From Acidobacteriaceae bacterium (lineage in GTDB: Bacteria; Acidobacteriota; Terriglobia; Terriglobales; Acidobacteriaceae), in contig JASHOC010000233.1 in assembly GCA_030041305.1 (NCBI GenBank), forward strand, positions 1 through 58,999: DNA of 58,999 nucleotides. Direction: 5' to 3'. Under the pieces are notes generated by a model that made no database searches, was not told where the DNA came from, and saw only the letters and a list, made by a program, of their open reading frames with translations. The position numbers were made by a program, and so were the translations under genes. This document shows positions 19,083 to 28,370 of the stretch, piece after piece; position 1 is the stretch's first letter; every line of letters starts with the position of its first letter.

Positions 19083-19634
19083 TCAGGTCCCTTTGGACGC
19101 GAGCTTGCCCGGAGCCCCGGACGATTGTTTGACTTGTGTGGCGCCTGCTTGCAGCAGGCATTTTTCCAGCACCGATTGAGCATCTTGGGGAGGATCGACG
19201 ACCCCCACCAGGATCTTTCCCGCCCAGACTTCAGGGTCCGTAATCACTCCCTTGAAATTGGGCAGTCGGGCGCCGCGCAACAAGACGATGAACGTCATCA
19301 GGATGGCCCCGAGCATCGTCAACTCATAAATGATGATGCCATCGGTCCAAGCTGGCGCGATCGGCATGCCGCCGGTCGCAATGGGATAGGCCTTTTGCGT
19401 CAATGTGGTGAGAAAATAGCCGCTCAACGCCCCGATGGCTCCGCCGAGCACAGCCCATCGGTAAGGAAGGCTGGTCAGGTGGGATTCCGCAAAGTCGTAG
19501 CCCTCGTGCGGTTCGCCGGAGACGATGATGATCTGCCGCGGGTTGAACTTGAGTTCGGATGTGGCTGCGTTCAAGGTGTCGACGGCAAGCTGCACCTTCT
19601 CCGGATCCGAATAGAGCCCGTAGAGGATTTTCAT
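19083..19634 (-). CDS. actD: DUF3341 membrane subunit (ActD-like) of an Act/NrfD-type complex
   Basis: The 183-residue protein has a soluble N-terminal alpha/beta domain (MKILYGLYSDPEKVQLAVDT) and two predicted membrane helices (about residues 60-80 and 100-122: WAVLGGAIGALSGYFLTTL and ELTMLGAILMTFIVLL). This is the hallmark of ActD in alternative complex III, where it is a peripheral two-helix subunit. Its ATG overlaps the actC stop by 4 nt, so it is coupled. It is the last Act gene here; ActE and ActF homologues do not follow. Confidence 0.88.
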   Translation of the reverse strand: MKILYGLYSDPEKVQLAVDTLNAATSELKFNPRQIIIVSGEPHEGYDFAESHLTSLPYRWAVLGGAIGALSGYFLTTLTQKAYPIATGGMPIAPAWTDGIIIYELTMLGAILMTFIVLLRGARLPNFKGVITDPEVWAGKILVGVVDPPQDAQSVLEKCLLQAGATQVKQSSGAPGKLASKGT

Positions 19635-21016
19635 TCTTCCACATCCGTGGGCAGAGGCCCTTCCAGCACCAGGCCGTGACGCTTTTCGCCGGGCGCTTCC
19701 GTGGTCAGAATTCCGCCGCCGCGCGGCTGCAATCCGACTTTCATCTCCCAGACGGAAATCATGGGCACAAACTTCGTGAAGGACAGGTAGAGCAGTGTCA
19801 TGAAGCCAAAGGTCGAAGCCATCAGGATGTCTTCAACCAAGGTGGGCCTGTAGGTGCCCCAGGAGTAGGGCAAGAACTTGTGGTCCAATGCTGGCACGAT
19901 GATCAGGAAGCGCTCGATCCACATCCCTATGACGATGGTGCAGGACGCGATTGCGGTTCCGGTCACCGTGCGCAATTTCTTCATGGCTAGAATCGGCACG
20001 GGAATCACAAAGTTGCAAACCACCATGGTCCAAAACAGCGGGGCGAAGTTATGCCTGACGTTCTCCCAGAAGACGGCCATCTCTGACGGCGTGTTGCCAT
20101 ACCAAGTGGTCAAAAATTCGGCGAAGATGCAGTAAAACCACAGCAGGCTCATGGTCAGCAGCAGCTTACCGAGATTGTTGAAATGGAGGGGCTTTAGATA
20201 CTCCTCCAGATGCAGGAATCGCCGTAGCAGCGCCATGGCCAAAATCAGCGCAGCTACCCCGCTGAAGATTGCCCCCACCACGAAATAAGGTCCGAAAATC
20301 GTCGTGTGCCACATGGGAATCAGAGTCATCGCAAAGTCCCAGGAGACGATGGTGTGCACCGAGACGGCGACCGGAACAATGGCGATGGCCATAATATGCA
20401 TGGCAATCTCAAGCCGCTGCCATTGCCGCGGCGTGCCCTGCCATCCCAGCGAAAGTATGCTGTAAATCCTTTTGCGCAGGCCCTTGGCGGCGTCGCGAAC
20501 GGCGGCAAAATCCGGGATGGCGGGAAGATACAGAAAGGTGGTGCTGCCGATGAGGTAGGTGGCGATGGCAAAAAAGTCCCACTCCAGCGGCGAGCGGAAG
20601 TTAGGCCATATTCCCCGCTGGCTGGGATAAGGAATCATCCAGTAGCCGAGCCATGGCCGTCCAATATGGCAAAGGGGGATGAGGCCGCCGATCAGGAGCG
20701 AGAACACGGTAATCGCTTCCGCGCAGCGTGTCACGGGGCGGCGCCAAGTCGCATTGGTCAGGCGCAGAATCGCGGAGATCAACGTGCCGGCGTGGCTGAT
20801 GCCGATCCAAAAAACAAAGTTGGTAATGTCGAAGGCCCAGAACACTGGCGAATTGATGCCCCACACGCCAATTCCGGTGTAAACCTGGTAGCCGAACGCT
20901 GCCATCCCCGCAAGAACGAGACTGGTCGCAAGCCCCACGGCGACCAAATACTTCCTTCCCGTCTTGAAGATCGGCCGCAGCAGATCTTTTTCGATTTGTT
21001 CAGCCGTTATTTGCAT
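19631..21016 (-). CDS. actC: NrfD/PsrC-family quinol-oxidising membrane subunit (ActC-like)
   Basis: The 461-residue integral membrane protein has about ten hydrophobic spans, beginning MQITAEQIEKDLLRPIFKTG, with IGISHAGTLISAILRL, a typical NrfD/ActC helix carrying the His thought to contact quinone. In alternative complex III this subunit carries the quinol site facing the periplasm. I start at ATG 21014-21016; the open frame continues to 21070 but would overlap the preceding ferredoxin gene extensively. With the chosen start it overlaps that gene by 17 nt. It is third from last in a five-gene operon. Confidence 0.9.
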   Translation of the reverse strand: MQITAEQIEKDLLRPIFKTGRKYLVAVGLATSLVLAGMAAFGYQVYTGIGVWGINSPVFWAFDITNFVFWIGISHAGTLISAILRLTNATWRRPVTRCAEAITVFSLLIGGLIPLCHIGRPWLGYWMIPYPSQRGIWPNFRSPLEWDFFAIATYLIGSTTFLYLPAIPDFAAVRDAAKGLRKRIYSILSLGWQGTPRQWQRLEIAMHIMAIAIVPVAVSVHTIVSWDFAMTLIPMWHTTIFGPYFVVGAIFSGVAALILAMALLRRFLHLEEYLKPLHFNNLGKLLLTMSLLWFYCIFAEFLTTWYGNTPSEMAVFWENVRHNFAPLFWTMVVCNFVIPVPILAMKKLRTVTGTAIASCTIVIGMWIERFLIIVPALDHKFLPYSWGTYRPTLVEDILMASTFGFMTLLYLSFTKFVPMISVWEMKVGLQPRGGGILTTEAPGEKRHGLVLEGPLPTDVEE

Positions 21017-21707
21017 CCTGCCAGGCGCCTCGTTCGAGATAAGTAACGTTGGGCTTGGTGCCGAGCTCACCCAGGAGTTTGGTGGCCCGACTCGAGCTCG
21101 CCAGCCGCGAGACTTCGCTATGGGGATCGTTCAGATCGCCGAAGACCAGAGCCTTTGACGCGCAGGATTGCGCGCATGCAGTGGTGAACTCGCCATCCTT
21201 CAGATCCCGCTTTTCCGCTTCGGCTTGAATTTCAGCCGACTTGATGCGCTGCACGCAGAAGGTGCACTTCTCCATGATGCCCACGCTGCGCACGGAAACG
21301 TCCGGATTGAGCTGCAGGTTCAGAGGCTTCTGCCACTGCGGATTATAGAAATTGAAGGACCGCACGGTGTACGGACAGGCATTGGCGCAGAAGCGAGTTC
21401 CAATGCAGCGGTTGTAAGCCTGGCCGTTCAGCCCCTCTTCTGTGTGATAGCTGGCGTATGTGGGACACACGGCCTCACAAGGCGCTGCGTCGCACTGCTG
21501 GCAAAGCACCGGCTGAAAACGAACCTTTGGATTGGGAAAATCTCCCTCCCAGGTGCGCTCGACGCGAATCCATTGCATGGTGCGGCCGATCGCGGCCTGG
21601 TCTTTGCCCACCGTGGGAATATTATTTTCGGCGTGGCAGGCGACCACGCACGCTTCGCATCCCGTGCAGCGGTCCAAATCCACCACCAATCCCCACTTGT
21701 GCGACAT
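21000..21707 (-). CDS. Four-cluster ferredoxin subunit (ActB2/PsrB/NrfC-like)
   Basis: The 235-residue Fe-S protein carries sixteen-cysteine-type motifs: CTGCEACVVACH, CQQCDAAPCEAVCP, CIGTRFCANACP, CTFCVQR and CAQSC. This is the usual arrangement for electron transfer between a catalytic subunit and an NrfD membrane subunit. In classical alternative complex III the equivalent is the C-terminal half of a fused ActB; here it is a separate gene. The ATG at 21705-21707 is chosen over the frame opening at 21758, because MSHKWGLVVDLDRCTGC matches family N-termini and AAAGGA lies upstream. Confidence 0.9.
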   Translation of the reverse strand: MSHKWGLVVDLDRCTGCEACVVACHAENNIPTVGKDQAAIGRTMQWIRVERTWEGDFPNPKVRFQPVLCQQCDAAPCEAVCPTYASYHTEEGLNGQAYNRCIGTRFCANACPYTVRSFNFYNPQWQKPLNLQLNPDVSVRSVGIMEKCTFCVQRIKSAEIQAEAEKRDLKDGEFTTACAQSCASKALVFGDLNDPHSEVSRLASSSRATKLLGELGTKPNVTYLERGAWQDANNG

Positions 21708-21760
21708 GAATTGCTGATCCTTTCTTCCGCGCTGGTGCGGAGCACCGTATCCAGCCAAAA

Positions 21761-24088
21761 CTACCGTGGTTCCTCTTCGTGGGGGAAGCCGCTCATTCTT
21801 CCCGCAAATAACACGAGCTTCGCCTGCTCCGGCCCGCCCACGCGCGCCAGCTTCACGCGGGTCGCCGCCCAGGCAAGCGATCCCGTAGTATGTTCTACGA
21901 CCGGAGCGAGGATCGAAAGCGGGTTTGCGCCGTGTCCACTTGCAAACCGGCCGAAGTTTTCGTGTCCCTGACCGACGGGCATGGCCAGAAGATCGGGAGC
22001 GATTCCCGGCGATAGCACCGCCGGAACCCGCAGGCTTCCGGCCTGCGACGCAATCTCCACCAGATCACCCTGTTGAATGCCCAACTTCTCGCCAGTCCTG
22101 GGATGGATCTCCACCCAGCTCGACCACATGGCAGTAGTGAGCACATCGGGCAACTCCTGCATCCATGGCAGATTCGCGGTCGATCCATCGCCAAACGACG
22201 GCGTGACGTAGGGCTGAAAGTAAAAAGGAAAATCGGCAGCGCTGCCGGCAAACTCCGGCGCAGTCAGCGCCGTTGGCGCCTGCTTGTCTGCAGGCGTAGC
22301 GGCGGGCTTGCGTGCGGCGCTCTTTAATCCTGCCGCGGCAGGCGCGCTCCACCAGCCACCTTGCGTCTGTACGCTCTGCCAGAAGTCGTCGTCTGTCGTT
22401 GCCGTTACCGACCCGCTTTGCGCGCGGAGGGGAAGCAATGCGGCTTTCAGCATGGCGTCAAAGGTCGTAAAGGGAAGAACTCTGGCCAGGTCTCCGCCAA
22501 GTTGCTGCGCCACGCCAAGCAGCAAGTCCGTCATCGGGCGCGTTTCGTGCAGGGGTGAAACGGCAGGCGGAGCCAGGCTGATCACGGATTGGAAGGAACC
22601 CGATTCAGGCACGCTGTCGACCCAGGACTCGAGAGGCGCGTTATCGGGCAGAATCAGGTCAGCTTGAGCGCTGGTTTCGTCAATGAAACTGCCGAAGCTG
22701 ACGATGGTTGGAATCTTCGCAATCGCCTCTCGTATTTTGGTTGCAGGCGGCGCCGTGAAAATGGGATTGGCCTCGTAGAGCATCAACATCTGCGGCGCAC
22801 CGGCCTTACCATCCAACAGGGATTGCGCAAACGAATTGAGCCCCGCAAAGCTTGCCTGCGCCGGAGCGGCGGGTTCTCCGGCATTGCTGAGCGGCGGCTC
22901 AGGCGTGAAGCCCAGAATCGGACCCTCATCGCGACCCGCGTCCACCAACGATTCCAACGCATTCACGGCCAGCGCGTTGAAGAGACCATTGGTCTGCGCC
23001 AGGGGCGCGCCGCCCACGACCGCGGCGGCCGATCCGCTGAGCGTCATCTCATGCGCGAGGCGCATCATCACCGCGGAGCTCACCCCAGTTTGCTCTTCCA
23101 CGGCTTCAGGCGTGAACTCCGGCAAGCCCGCAGACCAGCCGGCGATCTGCGATCCTGCGCGCGACGCCGCAGGCGTTCCCGCGCTTTGGGGTGCGAGTTT
23201 CTGGCTCAAGATCACATGCGCAATGCCCAGCGCCAGCACGCCTTCCGTTCCCGGCTTGCACGCGATCCATTCATCGGCGTTCGCGCCGGTCTGCGACATG
23301 CGCGGCTCGATCTGTACGAACTTTCCGCGGCGTCCAGGACGGCCCCGGCGCATCTCGCCGTAACCGATCGACTGCGCAACCGGCGAGTTCCATGCGCCGA
23401 GGAAATCCGCTCCGAATGAGATCACATAATCGGCGCGGGCCAAATCGAGCGTCGGCAGCATAGCATGGCCAAAGCTCAGAAAATTTGCCTGGCGCAGCAC
23501 TGCCTCGTCGAAAGGTTCGTACCAGACTGCCGGCGGCGCGCCAAAGGCTTTCAGAAACTTCTCGATCAACTCGCGACGTTGTCCCCGCAAAGGCCGCCCC
23601 AGAAAGGCCAGTACGTTCGCGGACTTCGATGCTTGGAGCGCAGTCAAGTGCGAAGTTAATTCTTTGACCGCATCGTCCCACGATATCACCTGAAACTGGC
23701 CTGCGCCCCGCGCGCCCGAGCGCTTGATGGGCTTCGTAATCCGGTCCGGATGATAGAGCACCTGCAGTCCGGCCTGACCCCGCGCGCACAGCTTGCCTGC
23801 ATTGACTGGATTTTGCGGACTGCCCTCAAGCTTTTTCGCCAGGCCCATCTTGATGACGCCCTGTTTGCCGTGGCGCACCACTTCGGCGTCGCCTTGCATC
23901 ACGCGCACCTGAAGACCGCATCCCGCAGAGCACAGTGTGCAGAGGCTCGGCTTCCAGACGGCGATGCCGGGGATCAGATTGTCTTCCGGAATGAAACGGA
24001 TGAGCTGCTTATCCGGCGCGCGACAGGCATCGAGCGTAGCGGCCACGCCCGTGAGCGCCGAAATTTTGATGAAATTACGCCGTTCCAT
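21761..24088 (-). CDS. Molybdopterin-oxidoreductase-like subunit with Tat signal (ActB1-like)
   Basis: The 775-residue protein starts MERRNFIKISALTG, a twin-arginine signal, so it is placed at the outer face of the membrane. It then has the molybdopterin-enzyme Fe-S motif CTLCSAGC (C50, C53, C57) with C101 in KLCARGQ. The body follows the molybdopterin oxidoreductase fold (SWDDAVKEL, DYVISFGADFLG, FVQIEPRMSQTGANADEW) and ends in a dinucleotide-binding domain (IHPRTGEKLGIQQGDLVEI). Unlike fused ActB it stops before the ferredoxin domain, which is the next gene. Whether it binds a molybdenum cofactor is open, because ActB subunits of known alternative complex III do not. Confidence 0.88.
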   Translation of the reverse strand: MERRNFIKISALTGVAATLDACRAPDKQLIRFIPEDNLIPGIAVWKPSLCTLCSAGCGLQVRVMQGDAEVVRHGKQGVIKMGLAKKLEGSPQNPVNAGKLCARGQAGLQVLYHPDRITKPIKRSGARGAGQFQVISWDDAVKELTSHLTALQASKSANVLAFLGRPLRGQRRELIEKFLKAFGAPPAVWYEPFDEAVLRQANFLSFGHAMLPTLDLARADYVISFGADFLGAWNSPVAQSIGYGEMRRGRPGRRGKFVQIEPRMSQTGANADEWIACKPGTEGVLALGIAHVILSQKLAPQSAGTPAASRAGSQIAGWSAGLPEFTPEAVEEQTGVSSAVMMRLAHEMTLSGSAAAVVGGAPLAQTNGLFNALAVNALESLVDAGRDEGPILGFTPEPPLSNAGEPAAPAQASFAGLNSFAQSLLDGKAGAPQMLMLYEANPIFTAPPATKIREAIAKIPTIVSFGSFIDETSAQADLILPDNAPLESWVDSVPESGSFQSVISLAPPAVSPLHETRPMTDLLLGVAQQLGGDLARVLPFTTFDAMLKAALLPLRAQSGSVTATTDDDFWQSVQTQGGWWSAPAAAGLKSAARKPAATPADKQAPTALTAPEFAGSAADFPFYFQPYVTPSFGDGSTANLPWMQELPDVLTTAMWSSWVEIHPRTGEKLGIQQGDLVEIASQAGSLRVPAVLSPGIAPDLLAMPVGQGHENFGRFASGHGANPLSILAPVVEHTTGSLAWAATRVKLARVGGPEQAKLVLFAGRMSGFPHEEEPR

Positions 24089-24112
24089 AGAGAGTCGCCG
24101 GAATCCTATTCC

Positions 24113-24718
24113 TTAGTAGTGGCAGGTTGCGCAGTCGACAGACACCTGCTTTTGCTTGTGGCACTGGACACAAAAGCCCATATTCAAATTTACTTTGCGT
24201 TCCGCCGTGGTTTGCTTGGTCATATCGCCGTGGCAGGTGGAGCACACCACCCCTGCGCGAATGTGCGGCGCATGATTGAATCGCACATGGGCCGATGGGC
24301 TGTAGTTGTACACCCGCGCCCAGGGAATGTCTTCGCGGCGCGCCTGATAGGCGGCGATCTTCTTGATTTCAGGGTTATTCGTATCAATCACCATGTGGCA
24401 ACCCATACAGAACGTCACATTGGGAATTTGTGCGTCGGGTCCCCGATTGACTCCCACATGGCAAGTCGTGCACTGCATTCGCTTGGCCAGATGAACGGTA
24501 TGCGTAAAGGCGATCGGCTGCACCGGATGCTCCGGATGCAGATCGAGAAAATCTTTAAAAGCGCTTGCCGCGGTGGCATGCGCCGGGGTGAATACACCGC
24601 TGGTTACATATTGTGACGATGCGGTTGGACCCGCCGCCTGAGCGCGCGAAACGACCTCTGCCAGCACCCAAACCGAGGAGCCAGCGACAATGAAGAGTAA
24701 CCACTTTTGCCAACCCAT
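24113..24718 (-). CDS. actA: Pentaheme cytochrome c subunit (ActA-like)
   Basis: The 201-residue protein has an N-terminal hydrophobic anchor (WLLFIVAGSSVWVLAEVV) and five CxxCH heme sites: CTTCH (83), CMGCH (104), CSTCH (149), CVQCH (173) and CATCH (186). Conserved distal histidines (FTHTVHL, FNHAPH) are also present. Five hemes with an anchor match ActA of alternative complex III. It is first in the operon, 24 nt ahead of the molybdopterin-type gene, and should be periplasmic. Confidence 0.9.
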   Translation of the reverse strand: MGWQKWLLFIVAGSSVWVLAEVVSRAQAAGPTASSQYVTSGVFTPAHATAASAFKDFLDLHPEHPVQPIAFTHTVHLAKRMQCTTCHVGVNRGPDAQIPNVTFCMGCHMVIDTNNPEIKKIAAYQARREDIPWARVYNYSPSAHVRFNHAPHIRAGVVCSTCHGDMTKQTTAERKVNLNMGFCVQCHKQKQVSVDCATCHY

Positions 24719-25081
24719 CCCAACCCATATGATAGAGAAGTAGTATCGTCTACAACGGCCGATTAGACGCGATTGATACTATAGGACGCCTCGCGGCCTT
24801 GTAAAGGCCCTTCAGTGCAGGAATTCAATGGTGGTGCTACTGAAATGGCATCCGCCAAACACGAGCGCGCAGGTTCGAGCCCCGCACTGCTCACCACTCA
24901 AAATCAGCTGGATGAGCACCCACAGTCGAGTGGAATCAAATCCGCTCCCATCTTGAGCGCAAGTTGGCGCGCTTTTGGCGACCAATGGAGTTGAGGGAGA
25001 CCCGCGGGGTTCGAGGCTCCCAATCCACGCAATGAGCGGCTGCGGCGTGTGCTATCCGTGTGCTATTGTTGACCCGCTGTC
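24719..25081. other. Intergenic region with a tRNA remnant
   Basis: A 363-bp gap upstream of the divergent cytochrome and glycosidase genes. It presumably holds both promoters. The only recognisable content is the 3' end of a tRNA at about 24869-24896. On the minus strand from about 24990 to 24905 a short open stretch reads SPKARQLALKMGADLIPL and may be a decayed coding tail; I cannot assign it. Confidence 0.4.
24869..24896 (+). repeat. tRNA 3'-end remnant (possible attachment-site scar)
   Basis: GCAGGTTCGAGCCCCGCACT followed by GCTCACCA matches the T-arm, acceptor and CCA of the tRNA-Val at 8646-8722 at 26 of 28 positions. No D-arm or anticodon arm precedes it. Duplicated tRNA 3' ends commonly mark integration by tyrosine recombinases, but no integrase is present in between. 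Confidence 0.55.
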
Positions 25082-28000
25082 ATGAAGGGTCGAACCACGA
25101 TGCGCTACGGATTTCGTCTTCTGCTTGCGGTCGTTCTAGCCCTGACTCCACTCTGCACCTTTGCCAAGACAGTCGTTTTCTGGCAGCCGGGGTTTCCGGC
25201 CGCCGATTCTCCTCCGGCCAGCGAAGCCGGACTGCGCGCGGCATTTGCCACCGCGGAGTTTGCGAACGCCGCTCAATTGCCCAGTGCATTGGCCGCGCCA
25301 GATGCGGACTTGTTGGTGCTTCCCTATGGTTCAGCCTGGCCGGAGGCGGGCTGGAACGCCATTCTCGAGTACCTCGATCGCGGTGGAAATCTGCTGGCGC
25401 TGGGTGGGAAGCCATTTACGCGGGCGGCCTATGAAGACACGAGCGCATGGCGTCTGCGCCCCGAGAGCACGGCGCAGGTATTGGAGCTTTTCATCGACGG
25501 ATACCAGGAGACTCCCGGCTCCGATGCGCTCGCTTTCACGCCCAACCGCGACGTCTTTCCGCAATTACCGGCGTTTGCCTGGAAGCGGGCGTTCAGTCCG
25601 GTGGTGCGGCTCTCGGTGGTCAACTATGACTCGAACGGCGGCGCCACCGGGGGCGAAGATATGGATTTGACCACGCTCGCGTGGGGCGAGCGCAATGAGC
25701 ACAAACTTGCGGCGCCGGTGATTGAGCTGGATCACAACGCCTACCGGTTCATTGGCGGACGATGGATTTTCGCCGCCTGCGAGTCGGATGCGGATTTCTT
25801 CAACAACAGGGAATTGTTAGTTACGCTGGCGGAATTGACGCTGCGCAATGATGACCGCTTCACATTTCGGCCCCGCCTGCCGCTGTTCCTCGATGGTGAG
25901 GCGCTCGAGTTCGACTACACGCCCTCTAACCCGCTTGCGTCTCAGCCCCCTGGCGAACAGTTGCACGTGCGCGTCACCTCGGAAGACGGCGGCGTGCACT
26001 ACGACCAGATTGTTCCGCTTGAATCGGCGCTCACGTTGCCGCAGAGCGCAGCCGAAGGAAAGGGGTTTCACACGGTTGAAGCTACTCTGCTCCGCGACGG
26101 CAAGCCGCTGCGCGCTTATCGTTCGGGATTCTGGATGCGCGATTGGCAGTATCTGCTCTCCGGCCCGAAACTCACGGTCGGCCCCGACTACTTCGAATTG
26201 AATGGCAAGCCGCTGCCGGTGGTGGGGACGACCTACATGTCGGGAGACGTGTCGCGGCTCTACCTCCTGCTGCCCAACGCCTATGTGTGGGACCGGGACA
26301 TGGCGCAGATTCATGCTGCGGGGCTAAACATGATCCGCACCGGATTGTGGACGGCGTGGGGCCATGAGCTCGCGCCGAATGGAGAGATGAGCGAGGCGGC
26401 GTTGCGGACCATCGAGGCGCTCCTGATGTGCGCGCGGCACAGCGATCTGCCTGTGCAATTCAATCTGTTCGCGTTCTATCCCGGCGAGTTCGGCGGCGAA
26501 AACGGGTATCTCGATCCTGTTGCGCTGCGCGCGGAATCACTCTACGCGCGGTCGCTGGTGGAGCGCTTTCATGCCGTGCCGTTCCTGGCCTGGGACCTGA
26601 TCAATGAGCCCAGCGCCAACAAAAACCTGTGGAAGACGCTGCCCGACTACGATCCGTTTGAGCATGCCGCGTGGCGCAAGTGGGTCGCGGAACAGTATCC
26701 GGACCGGGCGAAGCTGCTGCAGGACTGGGCCGAGCCGCCGCTGGGAATTGGCCACGCGTTGCAGTCGAATCCTACGGCGATGGGGCCGGGGATCGACGCT
26801 GAAGATTTGCTGGCGCTGCCTACAGCCGAAGCATTTTCGCCCGACGCAGCGCGCAGCGGGTTCAACCCGCTGAAGGCGTACGATTATTCGCTGTTTACGC
26901 AATGGGTCTTTTCCCACTGGGTCAGCCAAATGCGGTCCATGATCCGCGCTGCCGGCTCGGAGCAGTTGATCACCGTCGGCCAGGACGAAGGCGGCGTCGC
27001 CGGCCGTCTATCCCCCGCGTTCTATTCGCCGCTTATCGATTTCACGGCGGACCACACCTGGTGGGATTTCGACGCTATTCTGTGGGCGTCGCTGGCACCC
27101 AAGTTTCCCGGCAAACCGTTGCTGATCCAGGAGACCGGCGAGCAGCGCCGGCTCACGCTCGACGATCAGCTTCGCTTCAGCGCGCAGGTCGAGGCGTGGC
27201 AACTGGAGCGCAAAGTCGCCATCGCTTTCGCGCAAGGTACGGGGGCGCTGGAGTGGGTGTGGAACGTCAACGCCTACATGGCCAACGACAATGAAGTTCC
27301 CATCGGCGCCGTGCGGCCCGACGGAACCGAGAAGCCCGAGGCGCAGGTGCTCGCCGGGTACGCGGCGTTCGTGAACAAAAGCCCGCAGAGCTTCACCACC
27401 ATCGAGCCGCCGGCGGTCACCATGGTGACCTCGCAAACATTGCTGTATTCGGTTTTGGGCGGCCTGGCGCTCGATACCCAGAAGCACGCTCTGCGGGCCA
27501 TGGCGTATTTCGATCACACGCCGTTGCGGGTGCTGCCGGAGAATCGCCTCGAGGAATTAGGTTCGCCCAAGCTGGTGTTCTTGCCCGCAGCGCAAGGTTT
27601 GAGCGACAAAGCCTGGAGTGCGTTGCTCGATTACGTTGCTCGCGGAGGCACATTGCTGGTCACCGGCCCGGTCGATCGCGATGAACACTGGCAGCCGGTG
27701 GATCGAATGGCGGTCTTGGGCGTCAAGGCGACGGTCGTTCCCCTTGCGGTGCGCGGCTCGGTGCTGACTTTGCCCACCGGAAAGTCGTATTCGCTGGGCT
27801 TTCCCGGCGGTGTGCAGCAGTCGGCCACATGGACGATGCGCTTCGCCAACGGCAAATCGTTCGAAGTCGTTTCCCACGGAAGCGGCCGCATCTTGTGGAC
27901 CGCGGATCCGGTCGAGTTCGCTGAAGGGTACACCGCCGTCGCCGCGCTCTATCGCTGGGCGCTCGACGAAGCGGGAGTCAAGCCCGCTTTTCGTGAAATG

Positions 28001-28222
28001 GAGCCATTGTCCTCGGCCGTGCTGGCCTTTCCGACTGTGCTTACCGATGCGGAGATCTACAGCTTCAGCAACGAGTCGCTCGACGCCCAGACCGTCGATA
28101 TCGTCGACGCGCTCACCGGCGCGCAGATTCACTTCACTATGCAGCCACAACGTGGCGCGGCGCTTCTATTGAATCGCCAGGGAGCCGTGCTCTCGAGTTA
28201 CGGAGGCGCGGCGCTCGAATGA
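25082..28222 (+). CDS. Large secreted clan-A-like glycoside hydrolase, family not assigned
   Basis: The 1046-residue protein has a signal peptide (MRYGFRLLLAVVLALTPLCTFA). A glutamine-amidotransferase-like alpha/beta domain follows (about 30-130, with LEYLDRGGNLLALGGK), then a beta-rich region. A TIM barrel has a likely acid/base Glu in FLAWDLINEPS (E509) and a likely nucleophile in LLIQETGEQRR (E684), as in GH5/GH42-type retaining enzymes. A second amidotransferase-like domain follows at about 820-870 (LLDYVARGGTLLVTGP). GH42 beta-galactosidases have a comparable trimerisation domain after the barrel, but not one before it. The start could also be ATG 25100. Substrate unknown. Confidence 0.78.
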   Translation: MKGRTTMRYGFRLLLAVVLALTPLCTFAKTVVFWQPGFPAADSPPASEAGLRAAFATAEFANAAQLPSALAAPDADLLVLPYGSAWPEAGWNAILEYLDRGGNLLALGGKPFTRAAYEDTSAWRLRPESTAQVLELFIDGYQETPGSDALAFTPNRDVFPQLPAFAWKRAFSPVVRLSVVNYDSNGGATGGEDMDLTTLAWGERNEHKLAAPVIELDHNAYRFIGGRWIFAACESDADFFNNRELLVTLAELTLRNDDRFTFRPRLPLFLDGEALEFDYTPSNPLASQPPGEQLHVRVTSEDGGVHYDQIVPLESALTLPQSAAEGKGFHTVEATLLRDGKPLRAYRSGFWMRDWQYLLSGPKLTVGPDYFELNGKPLPVVGTTYMSGDVSRLYLLLPNAYVWDRDMAQIHAAGLNMIRTGLWTAWGHELAPNGEMSEAALRTIEALLMCARHSDLPVQFNLFAFYPGEFGGENGYLDPVALRAESLYARSLVERFHAVPFLAWDLINEPSANKNLWKTLPDYDPFEHAAWRKWVAEQYPDRAKLLQDWAEPPLGIGHALQSNPTAMGPGIDAEDLLALPTAEAFSPDAARSGFNPLKAYDYSLFTQWVFSHWVSQMRSMIRAAGSEQLITVGQDEGGVAGRLSPAFYSPLIDFTADHTWWDFDAILWASLAPKFPGKPLLIQETGEQRRLTLDDQLRFSAQVEAWQLERKVAIAFAQGTGALEWVWNVNAYMANDNEVPIGAVRPDGTEKPEAQVLAGYAAFVNKSPQSFTTIEPPAVTMVTSQTLLYSVLGGLALDTQKHALRAMAYFDHTPLRVLPENRLEELGSPKLVFLPAAQGLSDKAWSALLDYVARGGTLLVTGPVDRDEHWQPVDRMAVLGVKATVVPLAVRGSVLTLPTGKSYSLGFPGGVQQSATWTMRFANGKSFEVVSHGSGRILWTADPVEFAEGYTAVAALYRWALDEAGVKPAFREMEPLSSAVLAFPTVLTDAEIYSFSNESLDAQTVDIVDALTGAQIHFTMQPQRGAALLLNRQGAVLSSYGGAALE

Positions 28223-28297
28223 TCGACCGTTCCAGCAGTTCCACAACTGACCTATGCCGGAGGCGCCGGAGCTAAGTGGTTTCTTATTTAAGAAAAA

Positions 28298-28310
28298 CCC
28301 GCCTTGCGGG
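28298..28310. terminator. GC-rich hairpin after the glycosidase gene
   Basis: CCCGC-CTT-GCGGG forms a perfect 5-bp stem 75 nt after the glycosidase stop, preceded by an A/T-rich imperfect palindrome (TTTCTTATTTAAGAAA). No T-run follows, so it is a weak terminator candidate. Confidence 0.25.
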
Positions 28311-28370
28311 ACGTGGGAAAGAGCACATAAACTCTGGAGCTAGAATGAACCGTGTCGCTCATTCTTCCCC

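Noticed and set aside
28269..28345. Third copy of the 111-nt palindromic element
   Set aside because: It has an A/T-rich hairpin with some resemblance, but it lacks the outer arms and the conserved interior blocks.
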